From Dolomedes plantarius (taxonomy: Eukaryota; Arthropoda; Arachnida; Araneae; Dolomedidae): a stretch of 64,000 nucleotides of DNA. Numbering within the stretch: the stretch's first letter is position 1; every line of letters starts with the position of its first letter. Below the pieces are notes generated by a model. The model searched no databases and had not been told where the DNA came from. It saw nothing but the letters and a program-made list of their open reading frames with translations. Below are positions 47,132 through 59,523 of this stretch, piece after piece. The stretch is from assembly GCA_907164885.2 (NCBI GenBank), contig OU015496.1, positions 163,288,850 through 163,352,849 on the forward strand. Reading direction: 5' to 3'. Both the position numbers and the translations under genes were made by a program.

Positions 47132-47697
47132 AGTGACCTAACACTGAGTGAAGATCCGGATTTGCTTTTCCAAGTTGATGATGATGAGAGTGAAGACGTG
47201 GATTGTATATACATAGCGCCACCAAAAGAAAGTAATTTGACTGATGAGGACTCTGCTGATGAGAACTGTGGCGGGAGGGTTAATAATTCAAGTAGAAATC
47301 AATTATTGTATGAAGTAGAAACTATATATAGAAAAGGAAAAAATGAAAACAAGAATGAAAAGTTGAGTAAAGATGATAACGATTCCGTTTCAGCATTTGA
47401 GAAAACAAGTAAAAAAAATCACCGGAAAAAAGGAAGTGGTCAATTTCAGATATATCACCTAAAACTACCATTTTTCCACAAGGAAGACCCCCTTCTTCAA
47501 ATGAAAGTGCTATATATTGCAGAATTCTAAATTCAATAAGATTTGACTCTCTTAATCATCTGATAAAAAAATCCTCTGTGAATAAAAGACGACGTTGTGC
47601 AGAACAATATTGCAAATCTATTGTACAGAATATGTGTGTAAAATGTAATGTTGAACTTCGTGTAAATTGTTTTTATTCATTCCATACAGAAAAGTAA
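47132..47697 (+). pseudogene. piggyBac transposase deletion derivative (acidic N-terminus joined to Cys-rich C-terminus)
   Basis: The open frame starts directly after a possible splice acceptor with SDLTLSEDPDLLFQVDDDES and LTDEDSADENCGG, an acidic N-terminus typical of piggyBac (PGBD) proteins. A shift near 47440 leads into a WSISDISP segment, and after NSIRFDSLNHL the sequence ends with RRRCAEQYCKS, NMCVKCNVELRVNCFYSFHT, the C-terminal cysteine-rich domain, stop at 47695. The roughly 400-residue catalytic core is absent. Terminal repeats and TTAA flanks were not found. Confidence 0.7.
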
Positions 47698-48131
47698 ATA
47701 ATAATTAATAATGTATTAAATTTGGGCATAAATTACAAAATCTATTGATAAAAGTTTATTTTCTGTTGAAAATATATAGAAATGGTAATTTTCAGGATTT
47801 TGTAAAATTTGATCATGATAGCGTCTAGCGTTTCTTTTATGTAACACCCTGTATTTTGAAAAATATTTATAAATACATCTTAACATCTATAGAGATGTGT
47901 AATATCACCTTATTGAAACGAGTTTTAATGATTAAAATTCAAAATATTGTTTGAAAATAATTCGGGCTTTTATGGATTAACTGGCTAAAAATGATTAATC
48001 GCTATGGATTAATCGCTTATGGATTAATCGCTAAAAATGAAGAGTAAAATGTACCAGACACCATAGTCCTCACCTATTATGCTCCTACCGAAAGTTCCCA
48101 TAACTCAACATTTAACGCTCAATTCAATAAC
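47698..48131. other. Unassigned AT-rich sequence
   Basis: No gene seen. A local repeat 'atggattaatcgctaaaaatg' like sequence occurs at about 47973-48040. Confidence 0.35.
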
Positions 48132-48645
48132 CCTTCTCACGACTTACACTTCCACTCAATATTTCTTACACTTTGTAATTAGCCCTCCTATATATAGTCT
48201 ATCTTCATTTCAGGGTTGACTAGTTTTGTAGAAGAACTGAGGTGATCGTCAGCCTTTTAAACCAAAGCCACAATTTTATGTTATTTCGCATAGTAGTTGG
48301 AGAAAAATTTTCAAGCCTTTCGGCTCACCCTTTACTCATAGTTCCACGCTTACATCGTTATCCTCATTTAGCACCTGGCTTGAAGAGCCTTTCTCACGGC
48401 TTTCACTTCCACTCAATATTTCTTACACTTGGAACTTATCCCTCCTATATATATAGTCTATTTTCATTTCAGGGTTGACTAGTTTTGTAGAAGAACTGAG
48501 GTGATCGTCAGCCTCTTAAACCAAAGCCACAATTTTGGGTTATTTCGCATAGTAGTTGAAGAAAAAATTACAACCTTTTAGACTCGTCTTTACTCCTTAG
48601 TTCCACGCTTGCATCGTTTTCCCCATTTAAAACTTGTCTTGAAAC
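48132..48645. repeat. Tandem duplication of a 257-259-bp unit
   Basis: The same block occurs twice (about 48132-48389 and 48390-48645), sharing 'cttccactcaatatttctta', 'agggttgactagttttgtag' and 'aactgaggtgatcgtcagcc'. The spacing between equal motifs is 257-259 bp. Open stretches in it (48242-48478) look fortuitous. Could be satellite-like. Confidence 0.85.
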
Positions 48646-50347
48646 TTTGGAATAAAAGATCTGAAGTATTTTATAGATCAATTGTGCTTACAGAATTGCA
48701 TAGGTAAGAAAACAATCTTAGATAGGAAGTGTGTAACACACAGTAAATATTTCCAAAGTTCGCAAATAAAATTGATGTATAAGATTTAAAACTTGAACAT
48801 GTGTATGTAACAATTTGAGTTGCATTAAAGCCGAATGATGGAAATTAAGATTGACTACACGTCATCTGGCTTTCGGTGATGAAAGATACTTCAATTCCGG
48901 CCTTTCTTTCACTTACATTCGGTGTGGTTTTTGTGTGATAAGGTAAACGGAATTTTCTAAAATTATTTAGTTTCCCTACGAAAAATGTCGCTGCATAAAT
49001 TTCAAAATACAGAAATATTCCGATGTCTTCTGAGTTTACTAAAGGAATTTCTAATAAGGAATAATCTACCTGCATACGTTTGTTATAAAATACGTTTGAA
49101 ATGCGTAAAACAGATTTGTAAAATATATTTACTAATCTGTTTTGCACATTCTTTTTCCAATGAAATATGATTGTTTAAAATACATTTGACAGAAACAACG
49201 CCAGACATCGATCTTTGAGGATATGTCATTGACTATTCTTTTATTTTACTCTTAGAAACATTTGCTTTGCTTTGTAGTGCTACGGTAACCTTTTTGCTAC
49301 ACGAGGGATAATTAGACCGGGACCTACAGTTTAATGCCGATTCCGAACGGCTCTTAGAAACATATTATAAAATTAAATGTTTTGAAGTGATTTTGCATGT
49401 ACCGCTAGTGCCAAAAGTACCGCTGGTTATTGCGTCAACATAATTATCTTAATAAAAACCCATCGAAAAATATATTTTATAATATACATAGAGATATTTA
49501 AGAGACGTGGAGGCCTTTTTGTTTCAAACGAATCAAAAAGCACACAAAGGCAAGCGTCTCTTATGGACTAATATATATTTTTTGGCATCTTGTTAAAATG
49601 CTTTAAGAAGAGCTACTTTTGCTACACCGTTTGGTGTTTTCGCCAAACCCTGTATCCTCCGAAGTTTTGAAACTTTCTGGACATTTCGAGTGCAGATTTT
49701 CGGTTATAGGATTTTTTTGTGACGTCAAAAATGTTAATGATGACTATTAACCGCAATTCCTTAATGACATCCGAGTATTATCGAATTAGCTCTTATCCGA
49801 CTCATCCTTATGTATCGAGATTTCCCCGTTGAATTTATAATCACATATATCTTCACGAATGTTTACTAGAGTTAGGGAAAAAACTATAGTCATCTTTCGC
49901 TATGTGCTGACCAAACAGCCTAGGGTCTGTATATTTTGATCTGCCACACACATTCACGCCAAGTCGTGGACTTCCCTTTGAAAGGTTCCCTTTGAAATCG
50001 ACTGGTATGTCGGAGAAAGAGAGAAACAGTTGTACGGAGGAAAGATTTCTTTCAAAGTGTAATGCCGTAATTGAATCGTAATTTCCTTCTATTATGCAAC
50101 GTGCAGTCAAGGAAAAATTAACTAGGAATAATTTAGTCAAGACTAAAAGGCAATTAACTATTTTTTATCATTTCCAGAACCACAAGAGAGAAGCAGCAGG
50201 TTGTTGATTTGAGTCATATGTTCCCACGCAATACATTCCGCTGAGTAGTCATCAATCTGTAACACTTGCGATCAAACTGCGAGCGTGCTTTGATATTACG
50301 TAAAACCCTCGCTTGTCCCCCTACCCCATACATATGCACTACAGATG
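48646..50347. other. Intergenic region upstream of the protease gene
   Basis: No coding similarity recognised. A segment at 49281-49318 (ttttgctacacgaggga...) resembles 6793-6830, so it includes a fragment of an interspersed repeat. Confidence 0.45.
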
Positions 50348-50355
50348 TATAAAAG
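50348..50355 (+). promoter_or_regulatory. TATA box of the serine protease gene
   Basis: TATAAAAG lies 51 bp upstream of the first ATG, leaving room for a short 5' untranslated leader. Confidence 0.7.
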
Positions 50356-50398
50356 AGACCCCAACATCAGAGGAAAACACTTTTCTCCTCCACTTTCC

Positions 50399-53300
50399 AT
50401 GATGATGTCCCCACTCTATCTACTCGCTGCTTTAGCTGGAGTGCTTATGCACATTGCTTCATCAGAGACGGTAAGTAACTAATTGATGCATTCATTTTAT
50501 TCTCTTTGCATGCTACTTCAATCGTCGGAAAGTTATAAAATCTAAGCAAATTTAAATGGAGGTCCAACTTTGTTTCAAATCCTTTTTGATATTGGACAGT
50601 TCAATTGCTGGTCCTCCCTCCAAGATAATTCATTAGATAAATTTTATTTTTCTAGTTATCAGTAAAAATTTCTTAAATATGTAACTGAAGTTCCAAGTGG
50701 GTTTCTCTCTATTTTTAAAATCTTATTTCGATCTTCTCTGTCAAAGAGAAAACACATTCAATCCTTATTGTTTTATCCCAAATTGAAAATATGAAAAAAG
50801 GATTATTAATATGTGTTTTTCAACTGATAATACACTGCATATTCCACTAGTAGAGCAACTGTGAATCTATTTCAGTGTAATGGTTTGTTTAAAGGCAACA
50901 AATCTCCTAAATTGTGTTTAATGTTCGAATATTTGAAGGATTTATTTGTAAAGAGTTTTCTAATACTATGAAAGAGTTGTTCTCAACACGTCAGGCCGAT
51001 TCTAACTATTGCATGGCTACATAGTTCTAATGTTTAATAGATTTCAAAAATTCTAAAACCTGCTGAGAAACTTGTTATTAATTTTTTCGGATCCGGTGTA
51101 TGGAGAAAGCGTTCCTAATATTCTCTCCAGATGCAGAAACTGGAAGAAGAATTCCTGATATTCCCTGAAGTCACTGTTAAAGGAAATACGTTTCCTTAAC
51201 TTAAACATGTTTCAGAATAGATGATTTCCAAAATTGCTAAGAGATTCTAAACAATAAGATTCTAAAGAATAAGAGATTCTAAAACAGTCACCTCAACATC
51301 AGCCTTACATAAAGTGCTCCCAAACTTCTCACAACATGCTGATAATCTAGAAAACCTTATAAAAGTCTAAGATGGTGATGCTTTTGTAGATACAGTCCTC
51401 AATTTTCTGATTAATTTCCCCACAGTCGCCATTAAAATCGAATTATAAATGTTAAATATACTTTGAGACTATCGAAATACATTTTTCGTGTTCATGTAAC
51501 ATTTTTTGTAGTACCCTTGCATCATTCGTCTATAATACTTAAAGTTCAAAATATTAATTTTACACTATGCCTCTATTTTTAATATAATTTATGAATCATT
51601 AAAAATCCCTTGAATAATCTGAAAATGATTAGTGAGGTGGAAAAAGGAATCTGAAGCAGATGAATATTTGAATATCTGAAATAAGTCAGTTGCGTCGTTA
51701 GAATGCCATTAATTTTCAGAATCGTAGCAACTTAATTATCATTGTATATTAGTTTTATCGTACTAAAGTCAATCCCCATATTAAAATTAAATAAAGACGG
51801 GAAACGGGCCATAGTCATGACCAAATTCACAACTATGTTCATACTTTCTCTGACTAATAACAATAACAAACATAAAATATTAGCTTTATATAAATCGTTA
51901 TTAAATCGTTATTAAGATGTTTAAGGGAAGTATCAGATGATTTAAGAAATGTTTTAAAAACTTTTTTTACTCCTTTTTCTAGGTTTCCCGTATTTGTACC
52001 TTCTTTACTGCTTGTATTTTTATCTTTTATCGCGTTTGCTGGCATCAGGTTGAAAGAGGTGTTGCATTTTGGCCACGCGCGCCTGCTCGTGTTCCAAATA
52101 TTGGCGCGCCCGCTGAAGGGTTAATCAAGATCTCTAGACTAGATTTCATATGTGTTACCGACATCAGGAAACAACATATATTTTAGAAGTCGTTGCTCTC
52201 TTTTCCGAAGACTTCCTCCATTCACTCAAGAACGAACTTAAGAGTAAATTTCTGCCGATAGTAGCGATTCATTCATTTTTTTCTCTAGCTTTAAACTATG
52301 CATTCGAATAATTAAATACCTTTATTTCCAAGTGAATTGCAAAATTAACAGTATTTCTTTTTCTTTCAGAATCCTGCTGTAGAGCGAGAAGGTAAGAAAT
52401 GCCTTTAAATTATATTTACGTATAATTGAATATACATTTTTCAATATTAAAGTGAGTACTATGTGACTGAAAGTGCTTATAGTTCTATTCATTCGTCACT
52501 AGATGTCAGCCCCAATGAATGTAATTCTAAGTCTTTAGAATTTTCATAGTTTGGTGTTCATGAAATGGCAACTCGTAGTAATTTTTCTTTCTTTCTTTAG
52601 AATTAAGTTTAGAATTGAAGTAGAAGGTTGTGTTTGTTTTGGCTTCGTGCTAAGAATAGCGTTGCGATGCTTTACTGATTGTTTAAACTTCTATATCGGA
52701 GGAAATAAAATACCTTGTCCTTGTCGTTACGCATTGGAAGATTATTTACAATCATTGTTTATGAATTTTCTTCAACATTAATCCGATGATAAGAACACTG
52801 CTTTCTGCCACTATGGTTCCAAGATAACCGAGCTGACGCGTAAGGCATTTCGTTGCTGTTTGTCACCAAGTGACATTGTCATTTTGACCTGCATTTTTTC
52901 AAAGTGAAATATTAATAAGACTACCAACGAAAAAATAATTAGAGTTTCGAAAAATTCTTTATAGGATACTTATTCAAGAAATTCTTTATTCTCATACATG
53001 AATGCCATAAGCGAGTTTTACAGAGCAAGATAAACGAACTCTTTAAAAATAGTCGAAAAAGGAAATTTAAATCATTGTTATCGTTAACAGGTATTAAAAC
53101 TTAACAGAGGTACTTCTTGGTCTGAATTTTGAGGACAAGGGAAATAATATAAACGATGATGTGTCAACCTGAATAATTTAAATGAGCTGGTGAATTTATG
53201 AAATACGGAAAAATTATGCTTTGAATATTTGTACTTCTTTTCAAAGTTAGAATAACTGGAATGTATACTTAAAATATTAGATTTAAAAAATGTGATATAG

Positions 53301-56300
53301 TTACGCAATATTTTCTGCTTAAGAATCAGAAGAAAAATACGATTCAAATATAAATTATTTTGCATAGTAGTGGAATTTCATAAAACTGGGAAATGTGAGT
53401 TTATTTTATGAATAATAAAATAATAAAAATGCTAGCTTTGAAATTAAACTCGGTTCAAGATTTTAAATATGTACCATTGTGCTATTGATTATAATGATCA
53501 TTCTTTCATCCTCTGTTACATTTTGCCAAGACGTTATCACCAGTTTTAATGGTAATTTTGTGAAAATTGAAAAGGGCAAAAAAGCTAATTCGTGAAAAGT
53601 ATAACAATAGCCTCTTAGTGTGAATAATTAGAAACAACGAGATATGTTAATCTTAAGCAATTAAAACACAAAACATATGATTTTTTCCTTAAATACGAAA
53701 AGAATTTTCATGAACTTATGTACTTATTTATGGATTTTTAAATTTAACGTTATAAAACTAAAATTGAATTTTACGAAGCACATAAAATCTATCTAACAAT
53801 ATAATTTTCTTTACTACTTTTTACAATGCTTTTTAAATGATTTTAAGTTCTTTTTAGTAGTTTTTATATAAACATGAAAGATAATGTTCATTATAGTGTG
53901 TTTTAAACGCTCATCAATTTAGTTTGATGGAGGAAATTGAAAAAATAATTACAAGGTAAAAAAAAACTTTTTATATACCATGTTTTTCAATTTTCTATTG
54001 AATCATATAAACTTGACAATTCTATGAATTAATAAGTACTTTTTAAAAAATTTTTTGATGTATTATCCCATCAACTTGAAAGAAAATGTAGTTAATTGGT
54101 AGTTAACTTGCGTTTAACTTTTCGTTCCCGTCCCGGCCGGCCGATAGTTGGCTGCACCAGTCTACAAAACAAAATTAACTGAAAGTGAATTCAAAACTGC
54201 TTCAAGGTGGCTAAAAGTATTAAAATAATGCATTGTCATCGTGTTCTGAGCTATTCTAAAAGTATCAAATGTCTAGATAGTCGGGAAGTTAGTTAAAAAT
54301 CGATTGCAAGATTTCTACCGGACAAACACACACACACAAACAAACAAACAAACAAGAAAGCGAGTTAATAAAAACATGGTAATGAATCCTGTTGCAAGAT
54401 GCAGAAAATTTCAGGCTATTTGAAAATACCATTTTTATTTGATTTTCTGTTTTTATGTAGCTGTAAATAGTAGACACATTTTTTCCATAGGTTAACATTG
54501 AGGTGAGCGAATACAATAAGGATAGTAACACAGCAGCATTAACATAAAAAAGTTGGAACATACAATAAAGCAGGTAAAACCTAATAGGTTTGTTTATTGA
54601 GAAATTAATAAACCAACCTTCATTTAAGGGATACTCGAAATACTCCCAGCAGATTCTCTTGCATCATGCTCACTTTCAACCTTAAAATATGATTCTTTAT
54701 TTTAATTATCCAAGGGCAATGTTTATTAGTCATAATCATTCTGTGGGCCGATTTGCAGTTGGCAAATTTCTGCAGGTTTCTTTTCTCTGCTGATTTCAAA
54801 AAAATAATTACGGCAATAAATACACTGCTGGCCACTGTAAATGCAACACCCTGAAGGAAACATGCAAATAACATGAAATTTACAACATGCATTAGCGGAG
54901 GTGAGATATGCAAATGATTAGAATTTCAGCGCAGACGCACATCACGCGCGCCTGTGGCGCCACTTCAAAGCGCTGTTTAAGGCTTGGAGATTTCGACGAT
55001 TTCAAGTTCGGCAATTGTGTTTTTCTTGTGGTTTTTTTCAAAAAAACGATCAATTATGCCTAGTCGAAAACAGCGATCATCTTTTGATCAAGTATCCGAG
55101 TTCGACAGAGGAAGGATAGTGGCCTACCGAGATTGCGGATTATCTTTCAGGGAAATCGGTAGTCGTGTTGGACGAAACCAAACAACTGTAATGCGGATAT
55201 GTGATCGTTGGATGCAGAAGGGTACGACGGACCGGCGTGTTCGATCGCATCCACCTCAGCGCACCACTTCACGTGATGACAGGCAAATTGTGAGCATGGC
55301 AGTGACGGATCGCTCAGTCACATCATGAACCATAGCACAGCACATGCAGTCTGTAACGCATCATCCAGTGTCTGCGCGTACCATTCGACGCCGTTTACAG
55401 CAGAGTGGTCTGTCCGCAAGACGTCCATTGCTTTGTCTACCCTTGACGCAGAACCACAGACGTCTCCGCCGCCAATGGTGCGATGACAGACAGATGTGGA
55501 CGGCAGAATGGAATGAAATTGTCTTTACTGACGAGTCACGCTTCTGTCTGCAACACCACGATGGTTGCATTCGAGTCTGGAGACACCGTGAAGAGAGGAT
55601 GTTGAACAGCTGCGTTATGCACCGTCACACTGGTCCTGCACCGGGTATTATGGTATGGGGCGGTATTGGATATCACTCTCGCACACCTCTAGTACGCATT
55701 GTCGGTACTTTAAACCGCCAGCGCTACATCTCCAAGGTGTTGGAGCCACTTGTCCTTCCTTACCTTCAGGGCTTGCCCACAGCCATATTTCAACAGGATA
55801 ATGCGCGACCACACGTGACACGCATTGTCCAACGGTTCTTAGTCAATCGCCAGATTGAATTGCTTCCCTGGCCGCCTCGCTCTCCGGATCTTTCGCCGAT
55901 AGAAAACATGTGGTCCATGGTTGCTCTACAATTGACCCAGATTCCATCCCCAGCTGCCACAGCAGATCAACTTTGGCAACGCGTGGAAGCTGCTTGGTCT
56001 GCTGTACCCCAAGAACTCATCCAAAGTCTCTTTGAATCAATGCCGAGGCGTGTTGCAGCGGTGATCTCCAACAATGGCGGCTACTCTGGCTACTGATTTT
56101 GGCAGGAACCACACTTCACAGAAGTCTATAGATTTAGTCTTTTGATACTTGGTCAACATGTTATCTACAAAATAAATTTTGCTGTGATATCTCTTGTCTT
56201 TCTTGGTGTTGCAATTTGGGTGGCCAGCAGTGTAATTAAGGCAATTAAATCACCTTCATTATTACTTTTGTAAGGCTACAAATTTTTTAATTAAAAAATT

Positions 56301-58669
56301 TAATTATTATTTATTTATTTATTTATTTATTTTTCTATACAATAACCTCATTTTTTAATTTCCAGAAAGCAGTGAAACGGAAAGAATTGTTGGAGGAAAA
56401 GATGCTGCTGAAGGCCAGTTTCCTTATGCAGTAAGTTTATGTTATCTCTTTTTGGGCACAAATTTGATTTTCGTTTGGAAGGGGCCTCTTTTTAGAATAC
56501 CATTTCCTAACTACTTGTAATGAATATCTAGAAGAACCAGCATATACTGATCTATTTTCTTCTTTTTTTCTGTGACTGTTTCCAAAAATTAATCCGTAAC
56601 AGAAGATTTTAACCTAATGTGCCATCATGAATCGATTAAAGATGTAAGAATTTTGAGGGCGAATCTCTTTTAAAATTCACTATGGTAACACTATAATTAT
56701 ATCTGTAATAAATATTATTTTGATGGTAAAGGTTTGGAAAGAAAGTAATGCGATTTAAAAAAATTATTTTTAGAGGAGTGTCAGACTCACGTCTGACATT
56801 CACAATTGGGACCATAGACACATCATTTAAAATGATTAGTGAAGACCGTTAGCAGAATGCTACAAAGCGGAAAGTCGGCGGCAATGAAATTCACCATAGG
56901 TGGTCTGCGTAGGACAGAAACGGAAGGTCGAGTGTTCGAGGTGTGGAAAGATGGAGATCGTTCGAGAAAAATCGATAAGTAGAGAAAAATGGATAAGAGA
57001 GAAAAATGGATAAATAGAGGTGACAGCGAGGAAAAGAATAGACTAGGACTCTGCAAAAACGCCACGTGCGAGCGGACAGAATAGAGAGAGGAAGGGTCAG
57101 TTTTGAACTTTGATTATGATCCCCTCTCTCGTGAATGTTATCAGCGTTCTTCGGAACAAACTTATGTACCTTATTATTAACCAAGATATTGATGTTATAA
57201 TTAACCAGATATAAATAAGAGCTATTTCTCCAGTATGAATAACTCTACGAGACATTTAATTAACGGATCACGACAATCAGGTTTACAAGGAGATTTTAAA
57301 TATTGTCAAATAGAAATTCCAAGCAAGTCTAATATATTCCCCTAGTTCCACAGTTCTAGTAGATTATCAAACTTTTATTTGTATAAGACGATATTTGGAA
57401 TCGATTTGGAAGACGATATTTGGAAAATAGAAACCAAAAAATCATTAAATTACTCTGCGATAAATTTTGAGCTAGCGCCTTAAAATCATGGTATTCTAAT
57501 CTATATATATAAAACAGTTCCGTAACTGACTGACTCACTGACTGACTGCCTGACTGACATACAATGAACAGACCATACCGCTGGACCTAAAGGGCTCAAA
57601 TTTTGCATGTTGATCCTTCTTATAGTGTAGCACTGAGAAAGATTTTTGAAAAATTCTTCTTAGATTTTTTAAAATAAAATTTTTAATCTGTTTTACTAAC
57701 TTTTTTAAGTTTGCATTTAAATAATAATTTGAGGGTTATAAAATTTATATCACGAAAAAGATCATAAAAATTCCTTTAAAATGAGATCTCTTTTGAACCT
57801 CCATTTTCTGATTTTTGGGGATTTTTTAAAGATTAATATTTAGAATTTAATTTATTAAATGCTGATCACGTGATATCTTTTTCTATTACTTTAAATAAAT
57901 TTATCGTCACGTGCATAACAACTAAATAGACAAAAAAAATATTTATTTTCTTGCTAATGCGGCAGACGATTGGACATCATACAAAAAATATTATATTACA
58001 GTAAGAGATATTATGTTCCTCAAACAGTACTATATTAACTGTACTATATTCCCTAGTATGACCTATTACATTTAATTTGAATATTTTCTTCTACATTATT
58101 TTGTCTATAAAAATATCCCTTACGATTTTTTTATAAATATATTTTTTTGGTTTTTTTACATCAAATATATACATTGATCGTCGTATTTATTATAAATATA
58201 TATATATATATATATATATAGTATATATTTTGGCATTAATTGCACACATTGACCATTGTATTTAATTTGAATGTACTCCGTAGCAAAGTGCGGGTTTTCA
58301 GCTAGTTCTTTCATATTTTGGAAACCATCGCAACTAAATTCGGGGTTCCACGAGCAAAATAATTCCAAAACATATCTACGATAGCGCGTCTTTTGAAAAA
58401 TTCTTTCTGAACACCTGAGACTTCCAAAGTTCACTAAAGATGTGTCGTAATAATATCTGTACTTAAACATAGAAGCGGTAAGATACTCTTTCTTATGTTT
58501 TACGTAAAATAATATTTTTTTAATATTTCAAACTAACCTCCTCTAGTTCAGTTCTACATAAAATAGTATTTCCTTGCTAGGTCTCTCTGTTCAGAAATGG
58601 AAGATTCACCTGCACTGCCTCAATCATAGGCCCAACTACTGCCCTAACTGCAGCTCACTGCGTCGTGAT
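50399..58669 (+). CDS. Secreted trypsin-like serine protease, 5' four exons (gene continues beyond window)
   Basis: Coding exons are 50399-50470, 52370-52391, 56366-56430 and 58581-58669 (248 nt, 82 codons plus two bases). All introns are GT-AG with strong donors (gtaagt, gtaaga, gtaagt, gtaagt), and phases 0, 1, 0, 2 join without a stop. Residues 1-24 form a signal peptide (MMMSPLYLLAALAGVLMHIA). Residues 25-38 are a short Glu-rich propeptide. Activation cleavage is expected at ETER|IVGGKDAAEGQFPYA (residue 38/39). Exon 4 gives VSLFRNGRFTCTASIIGPTT and ALTAAHCVV, with the catalytic His at residue 79 and the Cys64-Cys80 disulfide pair of S1 proteases. The Asp and Ser of the triad should be in later exons. 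Three in-frame ATGs open the gene; I use the first. Digestive or haemolymph role cannot be told from this part. Confidence 0.85.
50471..52369 (+). other. Intron 1 of the serine protease gene
   Basis: 1899 bp, AT-rich, GTAAGT to TTTCAG. No transposon recognised. Confidence 0.8.
54823..56232 (+). mobile_element. Tc1-like element, copy c2, full length, in intron 2
   Basis: 1410 bp with ends CACTGCTGGCCACTGTAAAT and GGCCAGCAGTG, flanked by TA (54821-54822 and 56233-56234). It has the same orientation as the host gene. Confidence 0.95.
55056..56096 (+). pseudogene. Tc1-like transposase (c2), one nonsense codon
   Basis: 347 codons from the ATG at 55056 to the TGA/TAG-free end at 56096 (stop included), interrupted only by TGA at 55326-55328. 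Helix-turn-helix: SEFDRGRIVAYRDCGLSFRE and GRNQTTVMRICDRW. DD34E: FTDESRFCLQHHDG, QQDNARPHVTRIVQRF, SPDLSPIENMWSM. Copy c1 has CGA (Arg) at the same codon, so the stop is a CpG-type C-to-T change. It is the least damaged Tc1 here together with b1. Confidence 0.93.
56431..58580 (+). other. Intron 3 of the serine protease gene
   Basis: 2150 bp, GTAAGT to TTGCTAG. Holds an 806-bp Helitron (57500-58305); the rest (56431-57499, 58306-58580) shows no gene. Confidence 0.8.
57500..58305 (+). mobile_element. Non-autonomous Helitron in intron 3
   Basis: Starts with TCTATATATATAAAAC after an A and ends with actccgtagcaaagtgcggg, then TTTTCAGCTAG followed by T. The 5' TC, the 3' CTAG, the weak subterminal hairpin and the A/T target without duplication match Helitrons. 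A GACT-rich tract (about 57526-57560) follows the 5' end, and a TA microsatellite lies at about 58198-58220. No coding capacity. Confidence 0.8.
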
Positions 58670-59208
58670 GTAAGTAAATTGATTTTGACCTCATACAATA
58701 CCCAAATTGATGAGCTGAATTTGGGATGCGACATCGACAGCAAAACATCGATGTTTTGAAACATCGATATTCAATATTAAAACCTCGATGCTAATAAAAC
58801 ATCGCCCCAAAACCATCGATGTTTTTACATATCGATGTTTTTGAACTTACATTTTTTAAAGCTGGCTTAGTAACCTCCAACATTAATGTTAATCTATGTC
58901 CACACTTTTGCGCTTCGATTTCGCTTTCGACTTGCGGTTCGTCTTTCCTTTCAACTTTCTTTTAGCCCATGCTTCCCGGCATGCCTCTAGACGCATTCGA
59001 TTTGTTGTCCACACTTGTTCGACAGTTCATGCCTCACGAGATGGGAGAGCCGGACGGTTACTGCTGCGTTTCTTGTGATTTCGCGTAGTTTATAAGGTGA
59101 TCCCTATTTTTACGCAAAGGAACAAGGAATTTGCAACAAGAATCGACTACAATTTTGGTACGGTGCTCTGTATATAAATATGTATAATCCCTCTACTTGC
59201 ATATTTAT

Positions 59209-59212
<4 letters not shown>

Positions 59213-59278
<66 letters not shown>
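59213..59278. repeat. (TA)n(TG)n microsatellite
   Basis: About 40 bases of TA followed by about 24 bases of TG. Confidence 0.95.
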
Positions 59279-59280
<2 letters not shown>

Positions 59281-59523
59281 CATGCAGGAGAAAATGACCT
59301 AAATGAGAAGACTAAAAATGAATATAAATATAAACATAATATTTTTTACATAATACCTGAGTAATAGATTAGAGATTGTTTTTCTTATACACGTAGGTTC
59401 TACATCAATGTAGTTTAATAGAGAAATTAATAACTGGTGATAAGGAATATAGTGAAGACCTGTTTTTTTATATGCCAAGTTATTAGAAATAAAACTACAA
59501 TTTATAGCTTTGTTTATGAAGTA

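Larger units (their letters stand above)
52392..56365 (+). other. Intron 2 of the serine protease gene
   Basis: 3974 bp, GTAAGA to TTCCAG. AT-rich, with a CA/CAAA simple repeat (about 54327-54352), a Tc1 element (54823-56232) and an ATTT repeat (about 56300-56332) close to the acceptor. Otherwise no genes. Confidence 0.8.
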
